Shown here piece by piece: positions 1-5,713 of a DNA stretch of 7,061 nt. Positions within the stretch are counted from its first letter, which is position 1, and each line of letters begins with the position of its first letter. Under the pieces are notes generated by a model. The model was not told the DNA's origin. It saw only the letters and a list, made by a program, of their open reading frames with translations, and did not search any database. This DNA is from Trueperaceae bacterium (lineage in GTDB: Bacteria; Deinococcota; Deinococci; Deinococcales; Trueperaceae): contig SLSQ01000289.1 in the NCBI GenBank assembly GCA_007130355.1, positions 1 through 7,061 on the forward strand, written 5' to 3'. The position numbers were made by a program, and so were the translations under genes.

Positions 1-15
1 CGCCGACGCCGGGCG

Positions 16-1497
16 TCAGGCGTCGCGCAACGGCGCCGGCAACAGCTCCTGCGGGACGTTCTGGTAGGCGACGAGACGCGTGAAGCGGTCGATCGCGTGC
101 GTTCCCACGCTGGTCGATCGACCGTCGCTCGTGGCCGGATACGGCCCGCCGTGCACCATGGCGGGGCCCACCTCGACGCCGGTCGGCCACTGGTTCACGA
201 TCACGCGGCCGACCCGATCGGCGAGCGCCGAGAAGAGCGCGTCGTGCCCGCCGAGTTCGTCGGCCTCCCCGTGCACGGTGGCGGTGAGCTGCCCCTCGAT
301 GCTGGCGGCGAACGGAGCGAGTTCGGCGGCGTCGTCGTAGCGGACGAGCAGGGTGGTCGGTCCGAACACCTCGTGCAGCAGCGCAGGCGCCTCGCGGATC
401 GCGTCCAGTTCGACCTCGAAGGCGTGGGCCACGCCGGGCGTGGCCGCATCATCCGCCGCCGCGCCGGAGGCGATCTCGCGGCCGCCTGCGGCGCGCAGGG
501 CGTCGACGCCCTGGCCGTACGCTTCGCAGACGCGGGCGTTCAGCATGGTGCCGGCGGGCGTGGCGGCGGTACGCGCGGCGAGCGCCGTGCGGACGGCGTC
601 GCCGACCGCACCGCTCGGGACGAACGCGACGCCGGGGTTGGTGCAGAACTGTCCCACGCCGAGCGTGAACGAGCCGTGCAGCCCCTCGGCGATCGCTTCG
701 GTCCGTGCCGCCGCGGCGCCCGGGAGGACGAACACCGGGTTGATCGACCCCATCTCGGCGTAGACCGGGATCGGGACCGGTCGCTCGGCCGCGATCCGCA
801 CGAGGGCGTCGCCGCCGGCGCGGGAGCCGGTGAAGCCGACGGCGCGGACGCGCGGATCGCGGACCAGGGCGGTGCCGACCTCGTGCCCGTCGTCGAACAG
901 CACCGTGAACACGCCGTCGGGAAGGCCCGTATCGCGCGCCGCCGCCTGGACGGCGCGGGCGACGCGATCTGCGGTGCCGGGGTGTCCGGGGTGCGCCTTC
1001 ACGATCACCGGACAGCCGGCGGCCAGCGCCGAGGCGGTGTCGCCGCCGGCGGTGCTGAAGGCGAGCGGGAAGTTCGACGCGCCGAAGACGACGACGGGAC
1101 CGAGCGCCCGCTTCATGCTGCGCACCTCCGGCTTCGGCGCGGGCGCACGGTCCGGGTCGGCGACTTCGACGCGGACGTCGCGCCAATCGTCGTCGGCCAC
1201 GAGCTCGGCGAACATGCGGAGCTGCCCGGTGGTGCGGCCCAGCTCGCCGGTCAGGCGCCCCTCGGGCAGGCCGGACTCGGCGCCGGCGACGGACACGATC
1301 GCCTCGCGGTCGGCTTCGAGCGCGTCGGCGATCCGGTGCAGGAAGGCGCTCCGCGTGGCCCCGTCGCTCGCCGCGTAGGGGGCGAAGGCACGTGCGGCCG
1401 CGGCGCAGGCCCGGTCGACGTCCGCGTCGGTCGCGACCGGCCAGGCGTCCGGGAGCGGCGCGCCGGTGGCAGGGTTCGTCGCGTGGAAGGTGCGCAT
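16..1497 (-). CDS. NADP-type aldehyde dehydrogenase, probable alpha-ketoglutarate-semialdehyde (2,5-dioxovalerate) dehydrogenase
   Basis: This 493-residue cytoplasmic enzyme of the aldehyde dehydrogenase superfamily probably oxidises 2-oxoglutarate semialdehyde to 2-oxoglutarate. Visible landmarks are the oxyanion Asn142 in GASNFP, Lys167 in VIVKAHP (cofactor binding), the GFTGS glycine motif at 221-225, the general base Glu248 in AEMGS, the catalytic Cys285 in GQFCTNPG and Glu376 in HEVFGP. The C-terminal block around 439-480 (VEVGPAMVHGGPYPATSDGR, then a YQN segment) resembles the KGSADH/dioxovalerate dehydrogenase branch rather than betaine-aldehyde or succinate-semialdehyde enzymes. The frame stays open 185 codons upstream, but GAGGAG five bases before this ATG fixes the start. 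It is the last visible gene of the IclR operon, 47 bases after the lyase, whose product it would oxidise. The family is near certain; the substrate is inferred from similarity and context. Confidence 0.93.
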   Translation of the reverse strand: MRTFHATNPATGAPLPDAWPVATDADVDRACAAAARAFAPYAASDGATRSAFLHRIADALEADREAIVSVAGAESGLPEGRLTGELGRTTGQLRMFAELVADDDWRDVRVEVADPDRAPAPKPEVRSMKRALGPVVVFGASNFPLAFSTAGGDTASALAAGCPVIVKAHPGHPGTADRVARAVQAAARDTGLPDGVFTVLFDDGHEVGTALVRDPRVRAVGFTGSRAGGDALVRIAAERPVPIPVYAEMGSINPVFVLPGAAAARTEAIAEGLHGSFTLGVGQFCTNPGVAFVPSGAVGDAVRTALAARTAATPAGTMLNARVCEAYGQGVDALRAAGGREIASGAAADDAATPGVAHAFEVELDAIREAPALLHEVFGPTTLLVRYDDAAELAPFAASIEGQLTATVHGEADELGGHDALFSALADRVGRVIVNQWPTGVEVGPAMVHGGPYPATSDGRSTSVGTHAIDRFTRLVAYQNVPQELLPAPLRDA

Positions 1498-1502
1498 GAG
1501 GT

Positions 1503-1508
1503 CTCCTC
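1503..1508 (-). promoter_or_regulatory. Ribosome binding site of the aldehyde dehydrogenase
   Basis: GAGGAG on the minus strand lies five bases before the ATG at 1497. It decides the start, because the reading frame remains open far upstream into the lyase gene in another frame. Confidence 0.8.
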
Positions 1509-1544
1509 GTAGGGTGGAGCGGTCGCGTGCGGTGCGGCGGGCGA

Positions 1545-2447
1545 TCAGAGGGTGGGACGGGTCGCCATGGCGGCGTCGACGACGGCGAGCGTCTCGGCCC
1601 GCTCGTCGCCTTCGAGCGTCAGGCGCGGGGGCCGGACCCGTTCGTCGCCGCGTCCGATCCGGTCCTGCGCCAGCTTGATCTTCTGCACGAACTTGGTCCC
1701 GATGTCCAGGCGCAGCAGCGGCAGGAACCAACGGTACAGGTCGAACGCGGCCTCGTAGTCGCCAGCCCGCCCGAGTTCGAAGAGGCGGACCGATTCGTGC
1801 GGCAGGGCGTTGACCATTCCGGCGATCCACCCCTCCGCGCCGACGGTGAACGCCTCGAGCGCGAGATCGTCGACGCCCATGGACAGGGTGACGTCGCGGT
1901 CGACCAGTTCGGCGCGGAGCCAGGCGAGGCGTCGCAGGTCGGCGCTGCTCTCTTTGACCGCGGTCAGGTGCGGGTGGGCGTCGTGCAGATCGCGGATCGT
2001 GGGCGGGAGGAAGTCGGTGCCGTAGGCGACGGGGTTGTTGTACAGCATGCACGGGCGCGTGGTCGCGGCCAACGCGGCCTCGACGTGGGCGCGCATTTCG
2101 CGATCGTCGCTCGAGTAGACGTACGGCGGCAGCACCATGAAGCCGTCGGCGCCCTCCGCCTCGGCGTCGCGCACGAAGGCGACGGCGTCGGCGGTCGCCA
2201 GGGCGGAGACGGCGGGCACGACCGGAGCGTCCGCTCCGAGGGCGTCCACGAGCGTGCGGATCATCGCCAACTTCTCGTCGGTCGCGAGCGTCGCGCCTTC
2301 GCCGAGCGATCCGAAGGGGACGATCCCGACGCAGCCGGCGTCGACCATCCAGCGGGCGTGCTCGGCCAGAAAGACGTGGTCGACGGACAGGTCCGCCTCG
2401 AACGGGGTGGTGATGGCGGGCAGCACGCCCTTCCAGTTCACGGTCAC
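1545..2447 (-). CDS. DapA/DHDPS-superfamily lyase, probable 1-pyrroline-4-hydroxy-2-carboxylate deaminase
   Basis: This is a 300-residue class I aldolase-type TIM barrel, the usual family length. The Schiff-base lysine is Lys165 (AVKESS) and the catalytic tyrosine Tyr136 (YNNP); the phosphate-loop-like motif is GSLGEG at 46-51. It is unlikely to be lysine-pathway DHDPS. The GTTGE threonines are Ser47/Leu48, the Tyr107 equivalent is Val110, and Arg138, which binds the aspartate-semialdehyde carboxylate, is Ala141. The opening WKGVLPAITTPF and the tail with KIKLAQ, RPPRL and ATRP resemble what I recall of DapA-like proteins in hydroxyproline clusters, which deaminate pyrroline-4-hydroxy-2-carboxylate to alpha-ketoglutarate semialdehyde. 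A keto-deoxy-sugar-acid dehydratase giving the same product is the alternative. The start is GTG with GGAG eight bases upstream; a second in-frame GTG two codons on is less well spaced. It lies 46 bases after the IclR gene. Confidence 0.9.
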   Translation of the reverse strand: MTVNWKGVLPAITTPFEADLSVDHVFLAEHARWMVDAGCVGIVPFGSLGEGATLATDEKLAMIRTLVDALGADAPVVPAVSALATADAVAFVRDAEAEGADGFMVLPPYVYSSDDREMRAHVEAALAATTRPCMLYNNPVAYGTDFLPPTIRDLHDAHPHLTAVKESSADLRRLAWLRAELVDRDVTLSMGVDDLALEAFTVGAEGWIAGMVNALPHESVRLFELGRAGDYEAAFDLYRWFLPLLRLDIGTKFVQKIKLAQDRIGRGDERVRPPRLTLEGDERAETLAVVDAAMATRPTL

Positions 2448-2493
2448 GGTCGGACTCCAGTTCGTGCTGGGGCGTCGGTGGACGGTGCCGGGC

Positions 2494-3378
2494 TCAGTCG
2501 GAGCCGCCGCTCGCCGCCGAGGCGGTCGAGCCGTCGCTCCCGAGCGGCTGCGGCCCGGGCCGGTGGGGCGCGTCCGGCTCCGGCGACCCCGCCGCGGAAG
2601 GGTGCCCGAACCGTTCGGAAACGGTCGCGGCCGCCTCGAGCACCGTGCGGGCGTGGCGCTCGAGTGCTTCGTCGCTCATGTGGAAGATCGCGCCGGCGAG
2701 GCTCAACGCCCCGATCGCGTGGCCGTCGTGGCGACGGATCGGCGCCGCGACGCAGCGGATGCCGAGGCCGCGCTCCTCGTCGTCGACGGCGAAGCCGCGC
2801 TGCCGGACCGTCGGGAGGGCGGCGAGCAACTCTTCGGCGTCGCCGACGGTGCGGTGGGTGAGGCGTTCGAGGGGACCGTCGCCGAGCCGGGCGCGCACCT
2901 CGTCGTCGGGGAGGTCGGCCAGAAGGACCTTGCCGAGGGCGGTGGCGTGGGCCGGATGGCGACCGCCGACCTCGCCCTGGATGCCGAGCTCGCGCTCGGC
3001 GCGCTCGATCCCGACGTAGACGACCTGATCGCCGTCGAGCACGGCGAGACTGACCGTGTGCCCGGTCGCCTCGGCGAGGTCGCGCATCGCGGGTCGTGCG
3101 ACCTGGTCGAGATCGAGGTTCTGAAGGTAGGCGTGGCTGAGATCGAGGACGCGGGGTCCCAGCGCGTAGGCGTCGCCGTCGCGGAGCACCACCCGGTCGG
3201 CCTCGAGCGTCCGGAGGATGCGGAGCAGCGACGCTTTGTTGAGTCCGCGCTCGTGTGCGAGCTCCTCGAGCGTCCACGGACGCTTTCGGCTCGCGAGCGT
3301 CCACAGAACCTGCAGGGCACGCGCCAAGTTCTGGACGATGTACCGCTCGTCCGTCGCTTCGCTTTTCTTCGCCATCAT
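2494..3378 (-). CDS. IclR-family transcriptional regulator
   Basis: This 294-residue DNA-binding regulator has an N-terminal winged helix-turn-helix at about 14-75 (the LEELAHERGLNKASLLRILRT region is the HTH) and a C-terminal effector-binding domain at about 85-255. That domain includes the hallmark ATALGKVLLA at 145-154 and a V-D-D-E-E-R-x-L-G-I-R-C-V-A-A-P segment typical of IclR proteins. Residues from about 258 onward form a Pro/Gly/Ser/Ala-rich tail that looks disordered and is not part of the family core. It starts with two consecutive ATG codons (3378 and 3375); AGGG lies seven bases before the first. As first gene of the catabolic operon and divergent from the transporter, it probably senses the imported compound or a breakdown product and controls both sides and itself. 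Its effector cannot be read from sequence. Confidence 0.95.
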   Translation of the reverse strand: MMAKKSEATDERYIVQNLARALQVLWTLASRKRPWTLEELAHERGLNKASLLRILRTLEADRVVLRDGDAYALGPRVLDLSHAYLQNLDLDQVARPAMRDLAEATGHTVSLAVLDGDQVVYVGIERAERELGIQGEVGGRHPAHATALGKVLLADLPDDEVRARLGDGPLERLTHRTVGDAEELLAALPTVRQRGFAVDDEERGLGIRCVAAPIRRHDGHAIGALSLAGAIFHMSDEALERHARTVLEAAATVSERFGHPSAAGSPEPDAPHRPGPQPLGSDGSTASAASGGSD

Positions 3379-3491
3379 CGCACCACCCTATCGCATCGCA
3401 CCGCCTGCGCCGTGGGCGAGGCGTCGGCCGCGTCGGTCGTCGGCGGCACCGCTCGAGACGCGCTTCGTTCGATCGGTCGTCAGGCTCGAGT

Positions 3492-3497
3492 CTAATA
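3492..3497 (-). promoter_or_regulatory. Possible -10 element of the IclR operon
   Basis: TATTAG on the minus strand matches four of six bases of TATAAT and is the most AT-rich hexamer upstream of the IclR gene. No good -35 element lies 16-18 bases upstream. The promoter would therefore be weak or dependent on a regulator. The 13-base palindrome at 3499-3511 sits directly in the spacer, which would suit autoregulation. It implies a leader of roughly 105 bases. Confidence 0.4.
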
Positions 3498-3498
3498 C

Positions 3499-3511
3499 GA
3501 AACGGCGTTTC
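3499..3511. promoter_or_regulatory. Perfect palindrome, candidate IclR operator
   Basis: GAAACG-G-CGTTTC is a perfect inverted repeat with 6-base arms and a 1-base centre. The GAAA...TTTC arms resemble the IclR-type box of Escherichia coli (GGAAA, 3-base spacer, TTTCC), although here the spacer between GAAA and TTTC is five bases. It lies immediately upstream of the possible -10 of the IclR operon. Binding by the neighbouring regulator is inferred. Confidence 0.5.
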
Positions 3512-3576
3512 CGAATCGCCGATCGCGGGCGGTCGAAGCGCCTGTGCGTGGTGCATGCGATCGCGCCGAGACATTC

Positions 3577-3605
3577 TTGACATCGAGTTCGCTCGCGCCG
3601 ATACT
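3577..3605 (+). promoter_or_regulatory. Sigma70-type promoter for the ABC transporter operon
   Basis: TTGACA at 3577-3582 is a perfect -35 hexamer. An exact 17-base spacer leads to GATACT at 3600-3605, which matches four of six bases of the -10 consensus. Transcription would start near 3612 and leave a leader of about 170 bases before the binding-protein gene. In DNA this GC-rich a perfect -35 at ideal spacing is unlikely to be chance. Confidence 0.7.
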
Positions 3606-3624
3606 TGGACGCGAGACACGAAGC

Positions 3625-3637
3625 AAAATCGCGTTTC
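3625..3637. promoter_or_regulatory. Second operator-like site, 10/13 match to the upstream palindrome
   Basis: AAAATCGCGTTTC matches the perfect palindrome at 3499-3511 at 10 of 13 positions and keeps the AAA and TTTC arms. It lies just downstream of the expected transcription start of the transporter operon, where a bound repressor would block transcription. The centre-to-centre distance is 126 bases, close to a whole number of helical turns. Function is inferred. Confidence 0.35.
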
Positions 3638-3738
3638 ACTGCGCTCGGCGTCCGTGAACACGCGTGGGAAGGAGGCGCACGGCCGGAAACGGCTCCGTCC
3701 GTCCCCGGCCACACGAGGTCCGCACCGTCGCCCATCCT

Positions 3739-3771
3739 GACTCGGCGACCGGCTCCGTGCCGTCGCGAGTC
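3739..3771 (+). promoter_or_regulatory. Leader hairpin abutting the binding-protein ribosome site
   Basis: The RNA can form a 12-bp stem: 3739-3743 pairs with 3767-3771, 3745-3748 with 3763-3766, and 3750-3752 with 3760-3762. Single-base bulges fall at G3744 and C3749, and the loop is the 7 bases 3753-3759. It ends two bases before the AAGGAGG ribosome site. No U-tract follows, so it is not an intrinsic terminator. It may stabilise the mRNA or modulate initiation on this abundant type of protein. Confidence 0.5.
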
Positions 3772-3773
3772 CC

Positions 3774-3780
3774 AAGGAGG
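3774..3780 (+). promoter_or_regulatory. Strong ribosome binding site of the substrate-binding protein
   Basis: AAGGAGG is a full Shine-Dalgarno four bases before the ATG at 3785. It fixes the start although the frame is open 60 codons further upstream. It is much stronger than the site before the downstream permease. Confidence 0.9.
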
Positions 3781-3784
3781 AACC

Positions 3785-4597
3785 ATGCACCACCTCAAGC
3801 GCACCGTCGCCCTGCTCGCCGTCGCCCTCATGGCGACCTTCGGTACCGGCCAGGCCCAGAACGACGATCGGCCGGTCGTCCGCGTCGCCAGCAACGTCTC
3901 GATCCCGCTCCGCATCTACTTCGAAGGCCAGGAGATCCGAGGCTACGAGTACGAGGTCTACTCCGAAGCGCTGAACCGCGCGGGCTACGACGTCGAGGTC
4001 GTGGACGTGTCGTTCTCCGGCATCTTCGCCGGCCTGCAGGCCGAACAGTGGGACGTCGCCGCGTCGAACATCTTCATCACCGAAGAGCGCCACGCCGAGA
4101 TGGACCACAGCGACCCGTACCTCTCCGCCTTCGACGCGATCATCATCCGCGACGACGACGACTCGATCGGCGAGCTCGCCGACCTGCAGGGCAAGGTCGT
4201 GGGCACCGAGGTCGGGACCACCCAGGCCGCCTACGCCGACGCGCTGCTCGCCGAGTACGGCCCGTTCGAGATCCGCGGCTTCGAGGACGTCGAGACCCAG
4301 ATGCTCGACCTCGAGATCGGACGCATCGACGCGCTCACGCTCGGCTACCCCACGGCCGTGCAGTACATCGCCGACCGCGGCCTGTTCGAGATCCTGGCCC
4401 GCAACGACGCCAGCTTCATGATCGGCGCGTTCTTCCGCCAGGGCGATCCGCTGCGCGACGAGTTCAACGCCGCGCTGAACGAGATGAAGGAGGACGGCAC
4501 GACCGCCGAGATCTTCGAGCGCTACTTCGGCGAGGCCCCCGAAGCGGGTACCGCGCCGGTCCACGTGTTCGAAGAGCCGTACGTCCCGGGGCAGTGA
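3785..4597 (+). CDS. Amino-acid-type ABC transporter substrate-binding protein (SBP_bac_3)
   Basis: This 270-residue extracytoplasmic receptor captures the substrate and delivers it to the permease pair encoded downstream. Residues 1-24 form a signal peptide: charged HHLKR start, hydrophobic core, and a likely signal peptidase I cut after GQA. There is no lipobox cysteine, so the protein is probably soluble in a periplasm. The family-3 fold follows from about 31 to 255, with FITEER (97-102; Arg102 is the carboxylate-binding arginine), HSDPYL (108-113), VGTEVGTTQ (139-147) and GRIDA (179-183). Compared with LAO/HisJ-type proteins, the alpha-ammonium-binding Asp161 is Gly187 and Ser72 is Phe97, while the stacking Phe52 is kept as Phe77. 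The ligand may therefore not be a standard primary-amine amino acid. A stem-loop separates this gene from the permease. Confidence 0.94.
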   Translation: MHHLKRTVALLAVALMATFGTGQAQNDDRPVVRVASNVSIPLRIYFEGQEIRGYEYEVYSEALNRAGYDVEVVDVSFSGIFAGLQAEQWDVAASNIFITEERHAEMDHSDPYLSAFDAIIIRDDDDSIGELADLQGKVVGTEVGTTQAAYADALLAEYGPFEIRGFEDVETQMLDLEIGRIDALTLGYPTAVQYIADRGLFEILARNDASFMIGAFFRQGDPLRDEFNAALNEMKEDGTTAEIFERYFGEAPEAGTAPVHVFEEPYVPGQ

Positions 4598-4641
4598 CCT
4601 CCGTGCGGCGCGAGCTGGCCCGCTCGCGCCGCTGACCCGGC

Positions 4642-4680
4642 CTTCCCCCCGTCTCGCGCCCCGGCCCGAGCGGGGGGAGG
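4642..4680 (+). terminator. GC-rich stem-loop between binding protein and permease, partial terminator or mRNA stabiliser
   Basis: Arms 4642-4651 (CTTCCCCCCG) and 4671-4680 (CGGGGGGAGG) pair over 10 bp with one G-U. The inner CTCG (4653-4656) and CGAG (4667-4670) can extend the stem past a one-base bulge. The following 20 bases are pyrimidine-rich and contain several short T runs, but no clean U-tract. Placement after the binding-protein gene, 34 bases before the permease start, is the usual position for a structure that lets the receptor be made in excess over the membrane proteins. Confidence 0.55.
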
Positions 4681-4714
4681 ATCCGCTCTTCTCCTATCTT
4701 CGAGCAGGGTTATC

Positions 4715-5713
4715 GTGAACGAATCCGAACCTTCCCAGGCGTCGTTCCTGGACCGTTGGCGCCTCCGTTTCGGCCACCTCCCCTGGTACCGGCGCTACGA
4801 GGGGCTGCTCCTCGTCGTCGCCGTGTGGGCGGCCGGCGGAGCGTGGCTGCTGCCCGAGGCGGGACGGCCGGACCTTCCGGTCGCGCTCGCGGTGGTGGCC
4901 TGGTACGTCGCCTACTTCCTGGCGGTCGCCACCGTGCTGGTCGACCGCGAGAAGCCGACCTGGCTCAAGCGGATCGGCAGCCTCACCGTCCTGGCCCTGT
5001 TCGGCTGGCTGTTCGTGCGTTACAGCGGCACCCGCTGGGACCGCGTGCAGGACCAGTTCTTCGCCTTCGACCGCATGGACGGCGTCTGGGCGATGTACCT
5101 CCAGGGCCTGACCGTGACCCTGCAGTTGTCGGCGGTCGCAGCCGCCATCTCACTGGTGCTGGGCCTCACGCTGGGCGTGCTCCGCTCGCTCCACCATCCG
5201 GTGCTCGAGCTGTTCATCGGCCTCTACGTCGACTTCTTCCGAGCGATGCCGCTCATCGTGAGCATGGTGGTGATCTTCTACGCCCTGCCGTTCATCGGGA
5301 TCCGCCTTCCCGCCTTCTGGGCCGCGACGCTGGCGCTGGTGCTGATGAACTCCGCCTACCAGACGGAGATCTTCCGCGCCGGGATCGAGAGCGTCACGCG
5401 CGGCCAATCCGACGCTGCCGCCGCGCTGGGGCTCAGCGGGGTCCAGACGATGTGGCACATCGTGCTGCCGCAGGCGTTCCGCACCATCATCCCGCCCCTC
5501 ACGAACAACCTGGTGAGCCTGGTCAAGGACACCGCCGTCGCCTACGTGATCACCGTGCCCGAGTTGCTCACCAACGCGCAGCACGCGGTCGTCTGGAAGC
5601 GCACTCCCACGCCGCTGATCCTGTCGATGTTCCTCTACCTCGCGACCCTGATTCCCGCCATCCACTTCACCCGTTGGCTCGAGCGGCGCAGCGCCCGCTG
5701 GGTGGCGCGATGA
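4715..5713 (+). CDS. Amino-acid ABC transporter permease (HisM/HisQ type) with N-terminal membrane extension
   Basis: This 332-residue inner-membrane subunit forms half of the translocation channel. The canonical permease domain covers about 128-325: the QGLTVTLQLS start at 130-139, then FFRAMPLIVSM, and a cytoplasmic EAA loop at about 221-264 (RAGIESV, DAAAALG, LPQAFR, PPLTN) that docks on the ATPase. HisMQ-family permeases are usually 220-250 residues. The additional 110-120 N-terminal residues carry about three hydrophobic segments (30-47, 55-76, 86-102) and the motif DREKPTWLK at 77-85, which recurs in the second permease. The start is GTG with AGGG five bases upstream. Its stop overlaps the ATPase start by four bases (ATGA), implying translational coupling. 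Family is certain; the role of the extension is unknown. Confidence 0.95.
   Translation: MNESEPSQASFLDRWRLRFGHLPWYRRYEGLLLVVAVWAAGGAWLLPEAGRPDLPVALAVVAWYVAYFLAVATVLVDREKPTWLKRIGSLTVLALFGWLFVRYSGTRWDRVQDQFFAFDRMDGVWAMYLQGLTVTLQLSAVAAAISLVLGLTLGVLRSLHHPVLELFIGLYVDFFRAMPLIVSMVVIFYALPFIGIRLPAFWAATLALVLMNSAYQTEIFRAGIESVTRGQSDAAAALGLSGVQTMWHIVLPQAFRTIIPPLTNNLVSLVKDTAVAYVITVPELLTNAQHAVVWKRTPTPLILSMFLYLATLIPAIHFTRWLERRSARWVAR

Larger units (their letters stand above)
3379..3784. promoter_or_regulatory. Divergent intergenic regulatory region
   Basis: These 406 bases separate the minus-strand IclR operon from the plus-strand transporter operon. I see no convincing gene in them: frames that run through are continuations or shadows with no ribosome site. 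The region contains a strong sigma70-type promoter for the transporter, an AT-rich -10-like element for the IclR operon, two related palindromic sites, and a transcribed leader of about 170 bases with potential hairpins. The part nearest the IclR start (3379-3490) is GC-rich and shows nothing further that I can support. Confidence 0.8.

Noticed and set aside
5..17. Perfect inverted repeat GACGCC/GGCGTC overlapping the aldehyde dehydrogenase stop, possible terminator
   Set aside because: The one-base centre is too tight for a full hairpin, and the window ends before any U-tract could be seen, so it cannot be assessed.
97..1512. Long plus-strand open frame opposite the aldehyde dehydrogenase
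   Set aside because: It lies antisense to a gene with all catalytic motifs, its translation is Arg/Gly/Ala-rich without any recognisable domain, and it has no ribosome site. It is an expected shadow in GC-rich DNA.
1545..2447. Lysine-biosynthesis dihydrodipicolinate synthase
   Set aside because: The carboxylate-binding arginine after the YNxP motif is alanine, and the GTTGE threonines and second tyrosine of the triad are replaced. The neighbours are catabolic.
3451..3490. GCTCGAG repeated at 3451-3457 and 3484-3490, 33 bases apart
   Set aside because: CTCGAG also occurs several times inside nearby coding sequence in this GC-rich DNA, so the pair is probably chance.
2137..3495. Plus-strand open frame opposite the lyase and IclR genes
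   Set aside because: It is antisense to two well-supported genes and has no domain signature or ribosome site.
3753..3779. Possible pseudoknot between the hairpin loop CTCC (3753-3756) and GGAG of the ribosome site (3776-3779)
   Set aside because: With no bases between the stem and the loop pairing, and only four bases available to span a 12-bp stem, the geometry is implausible unless the stem partly opens.
2444..4564. Very long minus-strand open frame spanning the intergenic region and opposite the binding protein
   Set aside because: It crosses the divergent promoter region, is antisense to the binding protein and in the wrong frame for the IclR gene. Its composition (Arg/Pro/His-rich stretches) is that of a shadow frame.
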